A DNA stretch of 47,278 nucleotides from [Mycobacterium] manitobense (GTDB taxonomy: Bacteria; Actinomycetota; Actinomycetes; Mycobacteriales; Mycobacteriaceae): assembly GCF_025821665.1 (NCBI RefSeq), contig NZ_JACKSJ010000163.1, positions 1-47,278 on the forward strand, in the 5' to 3' direction. The notes below the pieces were generated by a model, which saw nothing but the letters and a program-made list of their open reading frames with translations, did not search any database and had not been told where the DNA came from. A program made the position numbers and the translations under genes. Numbering within the stretch: position 1 is the stretch's first letter; every line of letters begins with the position of its first letter. Below are positions 35,973 through 42,606 of the stretch, one piece after another.

Positions 35973-37325
35973 TCAGGACCCCAGGGGTGTCGGCCGGCGG
36001 CGCATGACCACCCGGCCGCCATCCTTGGGGGTGAACGCCACCCCGCGGGAGTGCACCTTCTCGTCGCGCGCCGCCGTGGTCTCGACGTCGAAGTGCCGTA
36101 GCACCGTTCGCAGCACGACGTCCATCTCCATGTTGGCGAAGGCGGCGCCGACGCACCGGCGGGTGCCGCCACCGAACGGCGCCCACGCGAACATGTTGGG
36201 CCGCTTGCCGACGAACCGCGTCGGGTCGAAGCGCTGTGGGTCCGGGAACTCCCCGGTGTTGGCGTGCAGCTGGTTGATGCTCACCAGCACCGAGTAGCCG
36301 CGCGGGATCCGCCACTGCCCGATCTGCACCATCGGCGCCCAGACGTGCCGCCCGCAGAAGTCGATGACGGTGCGTGCCCGCTGCACCTCGAGGATCGTGG
36401 CCTGGCGGTACTCGTTGCCGTCGGTCTGCGCCTCGGCCACGAGTTCGGCGAGCACCGCGGGATGGCGGCTGACCCGCTCGAACGCCCAGGCCAGCGTCGA
36501 CGCGGTGGTCTCGTGCCCGGCGGCGAGCAGCGTCAGCAGCTCGTCGCCGATCTCACTCGGTGTCATCGTCGAACCGTCTTCGTACGCGCTGCGCAAGAAC
36601 AGCGAGAGCACGTCGGTGCGCTCGTCGAAGTGCTCGTCGGCCCGCGCCTGGGCGATGAGGGTGTCGATCACCGACTCGTAGGTGCGCCGGTAGTCGTGCA
36701 GGCGTCGCCACGGGCTCAGCGGGCCGAGGTCGCGGGCCGGTTCGGGGAACACGACCAGGCGCGAGCCCAGCGTCACCCACGGCGGGATGACCTCGCGGAG
36801 GCGGTCGAGTTCTGCGCCGTCGGCGCCGAAGATGGCGCGCAGGATGATGTTGAGCGTGATCCGCATCATCGGTTCCAGCGTCTCGAACGGTTGGCCGTCG
36901 GGCCACGACGCCATCTCGCGGCGGGTCTCCTCCTCGACGATCTTCTCGTAGTTCTTCATCGCCTTGCCGTGGAACGGCGGGGTGAGCAGCTTGCGTCGCC
37001 TGCGGTGGTCGTCGCCGTCGAGGGCGAACACCGATCCGGGTCCGAAGACCCGGCTGAGGTTCGGCTGTACGTTGCCGAGCTCTTCGGGACTGGTGGTGAA
37101 GACCTGTTTGGCCAGCGCCGGATCGGTGAGGATCACCGTCTTGCCGAACATCGGGATGTTGGCGACGAACGCGGCGCCGTGCCGCCGCGTCAGGCGGTCG
37201 ATCATCTGGCGTCTGGCGAGGACGTACACCAGGCCCTGCAGCAGCTTGGGCACGCGCGCCGCGGGCGGCAGATGTGGCCCGGCTGACGCGGAGACGGGGT
37301 GTTCGGTGATGGCCGCTTCGCTCAT
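35973..37325 (-). CDS. cyp138: Cytochrome P450 CYP138
   Basis: A 450-residue P450 that matches M. tuberculosis CYP138 (Rv0136) very well from memory. Blocks: SPEELGN.QPNLSR.FG.GSVFALDGDDHRRRR, ITLN.ILRAIFGA, I-helix ELLTLLAAGHETTA.TL, K-helix ILEVQRARTVIDF (ExxR), heme loop FAWAPFGGGTRRCVGAAFANMEMDVVLRTVLRHF and the end GVAFTPKDGGRVVMRRR. A haem-thiolate Cys lies near residue 391. The substrate is not known. ATG 37325 gives MSEAA as in Rv0136. No ferredoxin gene is beside it. It diverges from a TetR gene and probably is regulated by it through two GGTAC-N6-GTACC sites. Confidence 0.95.
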   Translation of the reverse strand: MSEAAITEHPVSASAGPHLPPAARVPKLLQGLVYVLARRQMIDRLTRRHGAAFVANIPMFGKTVILTDPALAKQVFTTSPEELGNVQPNLSRVFGPGSVFALDGDDHRRRRKLLTPPFHGKAMKNYEKIVEEETRREMASWPDGQPFETLEPMMRITLNIILRAIFGADGAELDRLREVIPPWVTLGSRLVVFPEPARDLGPLSPWRRLHDYRRTYESVIDTLIAQARADEHFDERTDVLSLFLRSAYEDGSTMTPSEIGDELLTLLAAGHETTASTLAWAFERVSRHPAVLAELVAEAQTDGNEYRQATILEVQRARTVIDFCGRHVWAPMVQIGQWRIPRGYSVLVSINQLHANTGEFPDPQRFDPTRFVGKRPNMFAWAPFGGGTRRCVGAAFANMEMDVVLRTVLRHFDVETTAARDEKVHSRGVAFTPKDGGRVVMRRRPTPLGS

Positions 37326-37346
37326 ACAAGACTCCAGACCCCGGTT

Positions 37347-37395
37347 GGTACTGCGATGTACCGTGGATGTGTGGAGTACGGTACCGCTTGGTACC
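37347..37395. promoter_or_regulatory. Paired GGTAC-N6-GTACC operators between cyp138 and tetR
   Basis: Two copies of the same 16-bp inverted repeat: GGTAC-TGCGAT-GTACC (37347-37362) and GGTAC-CGCTTG-GTACC (37380-37395). They are 33 bp centre to centre, about three helical turns. They lie in the 97-nt divergent gap and fit the adjacent TetR. Confidence 0.72.
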
Positions 37396-37422
37396 AACAC
37401 GCGCAAGAGCGGTGGGAGGGAC

Positions 37423-38034
37423 ATGACCACCTCAATCGACGACGGAGCCAGCGCCGCGGCGACCGTCTCATTCCGCGGCCGGCTGCTCGACGGCCTGGCC
37501 GCGTCGATCGCCGAACGCGGCTACCGCGACACCACGGTGTCGGACATCGTGCGGCACGCGCGCACCTCCAAGCGCACGTTCTACGGCTTGTTCGGCACCA
37601 AAGAGGACTGCTTCATCGAGCTCCTGCGCGCCAACAACGAGGCGCTGGTCAATCACATCCGGGCCGCGGTCGACCCCGAGGCGCCCTGGCAGGAGCAGAT
37701 CCGGCAGGCCGTGGACGCATACGTCGCCCACATCGAGTCGCGGCCCGCGGTCACGCTGAGCTGGATCCGCGAACTGCCCGGGCTCGGCGTGGTGGCGGCA
37801 CCGCTGCACCGGCTGGCCATGGAGCACCTGACCGACATGCTCGTCGACCTCAGCAGCAGCCCGGGCTTCCAGCGCGCAGGCCTGCCGGTGGTGCCCCGAC
37901 CGCTGGCGGTCATCCTGCTGGGCGGCCTGCGCGAGTTGACGGCGGTGCTCGTGGAGGACGGCCGCGACGTCCGAGGCATCGTCGAACCGGCGATCGCGGC
38001 GTCGACGGCGCTCCTCGGCCCGCAGGCCCGTTAG
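37423..38034 (+). CDS. TetR-family regulator divergent from cyp138 (Rv0135c-like)
   Basis: A 203-residue TetR protein. The N-terminal helix-turn-helix is LLDGLAASIAERGYRDTTVSDIVRHARTSKRTFYGLFGTKEDCFIELL (about 22-69). The C-terminal ligand domain is helical without clear family. ATG 37423 has GGGAGGGA just upstream. It faces the cyp138 gene, as Rv0135c faces Rv0136 in M. tuberculosis from memory, and is the probable regulator of cyp138 via the GGTAC repeats. Its stop overlaps that of the next convergent TetR gene by 3 bases. Confidence 0.88.
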   Translation: MTTSIDDGASAAATVSFRGRLLDGLAASIAERGYRDTTVSDIVRHARTSKRTFYGLFGTKEDCFIELLRANNEALVNHIRAAVDPEAPWQEQIRQAVDAYVAHIESRPAVTLSWIRELPGLGVVAAPLHRLAMEHLTDMLVDLSSSPGFQRAGLPVVPRPLAVILLGGLRELTAVLVEDGRDVRGIVEPAIAASTALLGPQAR

Positions 38035-38600
38035 CCCAGGATCAGCCGCGCCGACTTCGTGAGCCGCTCGGTCATGTCGGTGTAGGACGAATAACCCATC
38101 CCCGCCCACACCAGGGCGCCCACGTAGAGCAGCTCGAGTGACTCGATGACGTCGTAGTCGGTGTCCGGTCCCAGCGCGGTGACCAGGCGGTCGCGGACGT
38201 CGCGCCCGATGCGCTGGCGCAGCACCTCGACGTCGGGGTCGCGGCCGAGCAGCGCGTTGGTCACCGCCCCCGCGAACTCCGGTTCGTCGGCCACCAGGAG
38301 GGCGATGTGCTGCAGCACCTCGATGACGCGCGCGGCGGGTTCCGGCGAACCGTGGTCGGCGGGCGGGGACGCGGCCAGGCGCCGCCAGAACACCTCGGCG
38401 ACAAGATGTTCCTTGGAGGAGAAGTAGGTGTACGCGGTGGCCGCTCCGACCCCGGCCTCTGCGGCCACCCGTCGTACGGTCAGGCCCGCGAATCCGTCAC
38501 GGCCGAGGATGTCCACCGCGGCGCGGCCGAGCCGGTCGACGGTGTCGGCCTGTTTGGCGGTCAATCGGCGCCGAGTCGACTCCAAAGCCGGATCGGACAC
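38031..38600 (-). CDS. TetR-family regulator of the GT4/methyltransferase module
   Basis: A 189-residue TetR protein starting at GTG 38600. HTH: GRAAVDILGRDGFAGLTVRRVAAEAGVGAATAYTYFSSKEHLVAEVF (about 25-72). The ligand domain ends in YDVIESLELLYVGALVWAGMGY, more hydrophobic than usual. The start codon lies inside a 14-bp palindrome (38594-38607) placed one base after the -10 TAGCGT, so autorepression is likely. The same inner 12-mer precedes the glycosyltransferase operon 3.9 kb away, which makes this protein its likely repressor. It is transcribed toward the other TetR, and divergent from the methyltransferase at 38695. The ligand is unknown. Confidence 0.86.
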   Translation of the reverse strand: MSDPALESTRRRLTAKQADTVDRLGRAAVDILGRDGFAGLTVRRVAAEAGVGAATAYTYFSSKEHLVAEVFWRRLAASPPADHGSPEPAARVIEVLQHIALLVADEPEFAGAVTNALLGRDPDVEVLRQRIGRDVRDRLVTALGPDTDYDVIESLELLYVGALVWAGMGYSSYTDMTERLTKSARLILG

Positions 38601-38614
38601 ATGTCCGGACGCTA
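38594..38614 (-). promoter_or_regulatory. Autoregulatory promoter/operator of the second tetR
   Basis: On the minus strand TAGCGT (38614-38609), one C, then CGGACATGTGTCCG (38607-38594). The GTG start lies within the palindrome. The layout equals that at 42.5 kb. Confidence 0.7.
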
Positions 38615-38682
38615 CTACAACGCCGGGGGGCCAGCAACGGCCGAGCCGCCCACTCCGCGGCGGGCCGCGCCCGGCCGACGGC

Positions 38683-38688
38683 TAAGTT
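38683..38688 (+). promoter_or_regulatory. -10 box of the methyltransferase gene at 38695
   Basis: TAAGTT stands 6 nt before ATG 38695 and there is no Shine-Dalgarno sequence, so the transcript is probably leaderless. Confidence 0.45.
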
Positions 38689-38694
38689 GAGATC

Positions 38695-39375
38695 ATGAGT
38701 GCCACCGAATCCGTCACCGGGACCGCCCTGCCGCCGCGGGCCGCGCAGCTGTTCGCCCTCGCCGAGAACGTCACCGGCTTCATGCCGGCCGACGAGGGCC
38801 GCGTGCTCTACGACGCGGCGGTGCGGTACCTGCCCGGCGGAGTGGGCGTCGAGATCGGCACGTACTGCGGCAAGTCGACGGTGATGCTCGGCGCCGCCGC
38901 CCAGGAAGCCGGCGCGGTCGTCTACACCATCGACCACCACCACGGCTCCGAGGAGCACCAGGCAGGCTGGGAGTACCACGACAGCGGCATGGTCGACCCG
39001 GTGACCGGGCTGTTCGACACGCTGCCCACACTGCGCCACACGCTCGACGCCGCCGGGTTGGACGACCACGTGGTCGCCATCGTCGGCAAGTCCACCGTGG
39101 TGGCCACCGGATGGCGAACACCGTTGCGGCTGTTGTTCATCGACGGTGGTCACACCGAGGAGGCCGCGCAGCGCGACTTCGACGGCTGGGCCCGCTGGGT
39201 CGAGGCTGGCGGCGGGCTGATCATCCACGACGTGTTCCCCGATCCCCGCGACGGCGGCCAGGCGCCGTTCCACATCTACCGCCGCGCCCTCGACACCGGC
39301 GACTTCCACGAGGTGTCGGCGATGGGTTCGATGCGGGTGCTGGAGAGGACCCGCGGCCGGCCGGGCTCGCTGTAA
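38695..39375 (+). CDS. Class I SAM methyltransferase (Methyltransf_24 type)
   Basis: A 226-residue methyltransferase. SAM motif VGVEIGTYCGKSTVMLGAAA (about 49-68), followed by VVYTIDHHHGSEEHQ, a KSTVVATGWRTPLRLLFIDGGHTEEAAQRDFDGW block and the GGGLIIHDVFPDP loop. The FIDGGH..E pattern is that of O-methyltransferases acting on small hydroxylated or sugar substrates, often next to glycosyltransferases. The gene diverges from the tetR and converges on the alpha-toroid gene (12 nt gap). It may belong to the same glycan or lipid pathway. The acceptor is unknown. Confidence 0.82.
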   Translation: MSATESVTGTALPPRAAQLFALAENVTGFMPADEGRVLYDAAVRYLPGGVGVEIGTYCGKSTVMLGAAAQEAGAVVYTIDHHHGSEEHQAGWEYHDSGMVDPVTGLFDTLPTLRHTLDAAGLDDHVVAIVGKSTVVATGWRTPLRLLFIDGGHTEEAAQRDFDGWARWVEAGGGLIIHDVFPDPRDGGQAPFHIYRRALDTGDFHEVSAMGSMRVLERTRGRPGSL

Positions 39376-39387
39376 CCGAAGGCGCGG

Positions 39388-40458
39388 TCAGCGCCGGGTG
39401 TCGGCGCAGGCGCAGTCGAACTCGTCCTCGAGGCCGCGCGGCAGATCGGCGGCCCGGAAGATCCCGGAGCCGGACGTGGTGCGCGACAGCGCATCCGCGG
39501 CCAGGATCACCGCGCCACCGGTCCACGTGGTGCGCTCTTCCGGCCAGCGCTTGCCGTCGGCGAACACCAGGCCCGTCCAGTACGAGCCGTCGCGTTCCCG
39601 CAGATGGTGCATGGCCGCGAACTGCTGGTGTGCGCGCCGGGCGTCGCCGATGGCGTCCAGCGCCATCACCAGTTCGCAGGTCTCGGCTCCGGTGACCCAC
39701 GGCCGGTCGTCGACGCAGCGGATGCCGAGACCGGGCACCACGAAGTCGTCCCAGCGGTCGTTGATGCGTTCCACGGCCGCAGGCCCGCGCAGCGCGCCGC
39801 ACATCACCGGGTAGTACCACTCCATCGAGTGGCGGTCCTTGGGGACGAACGACCCCGGGTGCGCGACGATCGCGTGACCCAGCCGGCCGACCGCGACCTC
39901 CCACTCCGGCTGCGGGTCGTCGAAGTAGTCGGCCAGCGCCAGTGCGCACCGCAGACTGTGGTGGATACTGGCGCACCCGGTCAGTAGGGCCTCGTCGAGC
40001 GGTCCCGCTTCGCTTCGCGCCCAGGCGATCTCGCCGTTCGGCCGCTGCAGGTCGAGCACGAAGTCGACGGCCCTGGAGACCACCGGCCACATCCGCTCGG
40101 CGAATCGCCGGTCGCGGGTGATCAACAGGTGGTGCCACACCCCGGTAGCGACGTAGGCGCAGAAGTTGCTGTCGCTGTTGGCGTCCTCGATCACGCCGTT
40201 GCGGAACTGGATCGGCCATGAGCCGTCGGGCCGCTGCCGGTCGCGGCACCACTCGAAGGCGGCACGGGCGGGTTCGATCAGCCCCGCGACGGTCAGCGCC
40301 ATCGCCGACTCGACGTGATCCCAGGGGTCGGTGTGCCCGCCGTCGAACCACGGGATCGCGCCGGAACTCTCCTGCGTCGCGGCGATCGAACGCGCGGTCT
40401 GCAGGCACTGGTCCGGCGTGAAGACGCCGGCCACCCCGGGGAGTTCAGTCGCGCGCAC
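39388..40458 (-). CDS. Alpha-toroid protein annotated as prenyltransferase-like
   Basis: A 356-residue all-helical protein with QW-like repeats: DRQRPDGSWPIQFRNG (about 72-87) and LQRPNGEIAWARSEAG further on. This is the alpha/alpha barrel of prenyltransferase/squalene-cyclase-like proteins and some glucosidases; typical cyclase DxDD or prenyltransferase zinc ligands are not obvious. A WFDGGHTDPWDHVESAMAL segment near the N-terminus is conserved-looking and acidic. GTG 40458 overlaps the stop of the methyltransferase gene upstream by 14 nt. It is the last gene of the GT4-methyltransferase-toroid operon. It could act on a polyprenyl or glycan substrate. Function not established. Confidence 0.72.
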   Translation of the reverse strand: MRATELPGVAGVFTPDQCLQTARSIAATQESSGAIPWFDGGHTDPWDHVESAMALTVAGLIEPARAAFEWCRDRQRPDGSWPIQFRNGVIEDANSDSNFCAYVATGVWHHLLITRDRRFAERMWPVVSRAVDFVLDLQRPNGEIAWARSEAGPLDEALLTGCASIHHSLRCALALADYFDDPQPEWEVAVGRLGHAIVAHPGSFVPKDRHSMEWYYPVMCGALRGPAAVERINDRWDDFVVPGLGIRCVDDRPWVTGAETCELVMALDAIGDARRAHQQFAAMHHLRERDGSYWTGLVFADGKRWPEERTTWTGGAVILAADALSRTTSGSGIFRAADLPRGLEDEFDCACADTRR

Positions 40459-41212
40459 GGGTCACCTCGACGTCGTCGGGGGTCGCCGGCTCCTGGAAAG
40501 CCGCCGGTTTTTCGAAATACAGAGCGACGCTCTTGCCGACCAACGGGTTGAGCAATTCCTCGGCGCGCCGGGTGATCCACGGCTGGTCGACCATGTCCCA
40601 GACCAGCAGCTTGTGGTAGGCCGCCACCGCGGGATGGTCGTTCTTCGATGTTCCCACAGCGCATTTCAGCCACCAGAACGGTGAGTGCAGCGCATGCGCG
40701 TGATGACTGAAGGTGTACCGCAGGCCGTGCGTCAGCACCTTGTTGCGCAGCGCGTCGGCCCGGTAGATCCGGACGTGGCCGCCCTCGTTGGCGTGGTACT
40801 CGTCCGACAGCATCCAGCAGATCCGCTCCGGCAGCCACCGCGGCACCGTGATCGCCAGCGAGCCACCCGGTTTGAGCACCCGCACCAGTTCGGCGATGGC
40901 CCGGTCGTCGGCGGGCACGTGCTCCAGGATCTCCGAGGCGATGACGACGTCGAACGTGCCGTCGGCGTAGGGCAGATCGAGGGCGTCACCCTTGACGGCC
41001 TCGGCGCGGGCGCCCTCAGGCGCCTCACCCTGCTCCTTCATCGCCTGCAGGATCTCGTCGACCGCGTTGAGGTCTTCGGTGTTCTGGTCGAAGGCGACGA
41101 CGTCGGCGCCGCGCCGGTAAGCCTCGAAGGAATGCCTGCCCGCTCCGCAGCCCACGTCGATCACCGACGTGCCGGGCCCGACCCCGAGCCGGCCGAAGTC
41201 GACGGTCAGCAT
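40445..41212 (-). CDS. Class I SAM methyltransferase of the GT4 operon
   Basis: A 255-residue UbiE/Methyltransf_11-type protein. SAM motif SVIDVGCGAGRHSFEAYRRG (about 16-35), acidic VVAFDQNTEDL, motif IV FDVVIASEILEHVPADDRAIAELVRVLKPGG, and LAITVPRWLPERICW. A C-terminal stretch of 90 residues with HSPFWWLKCAVG is an unusual aromatic-rich extension. ATG 41212 overlaps the GT4 stop by 7 nt (ATGCTGA), and its own stop overlaps the next gene by 14 nt, so all three are coupled. It might methylate a sugar made by GT4 or its lipid carrier. The acceptor is unknown. Confidence 0.84.
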   Translation of the reverse strand: MLTVDFGRLGVGPGTSVIDVGCGAGRHSFEAYRRGADVVAFDQNTEDLNAVDEILQAMKEQGEAPEGARAEAVKGDALDLPYADGTFDVVIASEILEHVPADDRAIAELVRVLKPGGSLAITVPRWLPERICWMLSDEYHANEGGHVRIYRADALRNKVLTHGLRYTFSHHAHALHSPFWWLKCAVGTSKNDHPAVAAYHKLLVWDMVDQPWITRRAEELLNPLVGKSVALYFEKPAAFQEPATPDDVEVTRARD

Positions 41213-42426
41213 ATCGCCCGCTTGTACACCGAAACAGTCTGCGCGGCAACGGATTCCCAGCTGAACACTTCGAGTGCGCGACGCCGGCCTGCCGCACCCA
41301 GGCGGTGCCGCTCCAGCGGCGAGTCGAGCAGCTCACCCAGCACCGCGGTCAGCTCGTCGACGTCGGCGGGCTTCACGAGCCGGGCACACTCACCGTCGGG
41401 TCCGACCACCTCGGGCAGCGCACCGGCCCGGCTGGCCACGATCGGTGTCCCGCTGGCCATCGCCTCGACGGCGGGCAGCGAGAAACCCTCGTACAGCGAA
41501 GGGATGCAGGCCACTTCCGCCGACGCCAGCAGTTCGGCCAGCTCGGAGTCGGACAGCCCGCTCGAGGTGGTGACGATGTCGGAGATGCCGAGCTCGGCGA
41601 TCAGCTTCTCGGTGGGCCCGTTGGGCTCGAGCTTGCTGACCAGCTGCACGTCGAGGTTGCGCTCGACCCGCAGCCGCGCCACCGCGTGCAGCAGGTGGCT
41701 GATGCCCTTGAGCGGCACGTCGGCACTGGCGATCGCGATGATCCGGCCGCTGACCCGGTCCGGCGCGGGGGTGAAGAGTTCGGTGTCCACCCCCAGCGGC
41801 ACCACGTGCAGCTGGCCGGGAGCGACGCCGAAGTCGTCGGCGATGTCGGTGGCCGACGACGAGGAGACGGTGAGCAGTTCGGGGATCTGGCGGGCCACCT
41901 GCTTCTGCATCTCGGCGAAGCCGTACCACCTACGCACCAGCGGCTTGCGCCACCAGCGGGCAGCCGCGACGTCGACCACCTTGTCGCGGGTGATCGGGTG
42001 GTGCACGGTGGCGACGACCGGCAGCCCCGACGCGGCGATGTCGAGCAGGCCGGTGCCCAGGCTCTGGTTGTCGTGCACGACGTCGAACTCGTCGCGCCGT
42101 GCGGCCAGCAACCGGGCCACCCGCATGGTGAACGTGCGTGGCTCCGGGAAGGCCGCCGTCCACGTCGCCAGCAACTCGAGCAGGTCGATGCGGTCACGGA
42201 TCTCGCTGGGCCTCGGCACCCGGAACGGGTCGGGTTCGCGATACAGGTCGAGGCTGGGCACCTTCGTCAGGCGCACCCGCGGATCGAGCCCCTCGGGGTA
42301 CGGCTGACCGGAGAACACCTCGACGTCGTGACCGAGTTCGACCAGGCCACGGCTGAGGTGGCGGACATAGACACCCTGCCCGCCGCAGTGGGTCTTGCTG
42401 CGGTAGGACAGCAACGCGATCCGCAT
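41206..42426 (-). CDS. GT4-family glycosyltransferase
   Basis: A 406-residue GT-B glycosyltransferase: N-terminal MRIALLSYRSKTHCGGQGVYVRHLSRGLVELGHDVEVFSG (acceptor half), HPITRDKV and a C-terminal nucleotide-sugar half with VPLGVDTELFTPAP, then LYEGFSLPAVEAMASGTPIVASRAGALPEV (the E-x7-E motif EGFSLPAVE). It would use a nucleotide-diphospho-sugar, with retaining mechanism. M. tuberculosis has a similar GT4 gene beside a methyltransferase gene (Rv0225/Rv0224c type), from memory and unverified. ATG 42426 has no good SD; a short leader frame ends 2 nt before it. It is the first gene of the operon driven from the promoter at 42.5 kb. Confidence 0.86.
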   Translation of the reverse strand: MRIALLSYRSKTHCGGQGVYVRHLSRGLVELGHDVEVFSGQPYPEGLDPRVRLTKVPSLDLYREPDPFRVPRPSEIRDRIDLLELLATWTAAFPEPRTFTMRVARLLAARRDEFDVVHDNQSLGTGLLDIAASGLPVVATVHHPITRDKVVDVAAARWWRKPLVRRWYGFAEMQKQVARQIPELLTVSSSSATDIADDFGVAPGQLHVVPLGVDTELFTPAPDRVSGRIIAIASADVPLKGISHLLHAVARLRVERNLDVQLVSKLEPNGPTEKLIAELGISDIVTTSSGLSDSELAELLASAEVACIPSLYEGFSLPAVEAMASGTPIVASRAGALPEVVGPDGECARLVKPADVDELTAVLGELLDSPLERHRLGAAGRRRALEVFSWESVAAQTVSVYKRAIC

Positions 42427-42428
42427 AC

Positions 42429-42485
42429 TCAGATGATTCCGAAGACGACTGGCGACGCCGCGCTGAGCTCGTCGAATCGTGTCAC
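42429..42485 (-). CDS. Possible 18-residue leader peptide upstream of GT4
   Basis: GTG 42485 opens MTRFDELSAASPVVFGII and ends TGA 2 nt before the GT4 ATG, in a different frame. GGAG (42493-42496) lies 7 nt before it, ideal spacing, whereas GT4 has no obvious own SD. Re-initiation after this frame could drive GT4 translation. An in-frame GTG at 42500 would extend it to 23 residues. Composition is unremarkable, so the claim rests on position and SD only. Confidence 0.4.
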   Translation of the reverse strand: MTRFDELSAASPVVFGII

Positions 42486-42504
42486 GCGCAGACTCCGCAC
42501 CCTC

Positions 42505-42548
42505 TGGACATGTGTCCAGACTATAGTTTGACGTGCTAGTGGACGCAA
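42505..42548 (-). promoter_or_regulatory. Promoter and TetR-type operator of the GT4 operon
   Basis: On the minus strand: -35 TTGCGT (42548-42543), 17 nt, -10 TATAGT (42525-42520), one C, then TGGACACATGTCCA (42518-42505), a 14-bp palindrome on the expected transcription start. The inner 12-mer GGACACATGTCC is the same as at 38595-38606. The leader to the GT4 start is about 85 nt. Confidence 0.75.
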
Positions 42549-42606
42549 CGCGGCCGCACAGGGCTTGACTATCACAGCCCGCTGGCCGGTGTCCTGCCCA
42601 GCCCGT

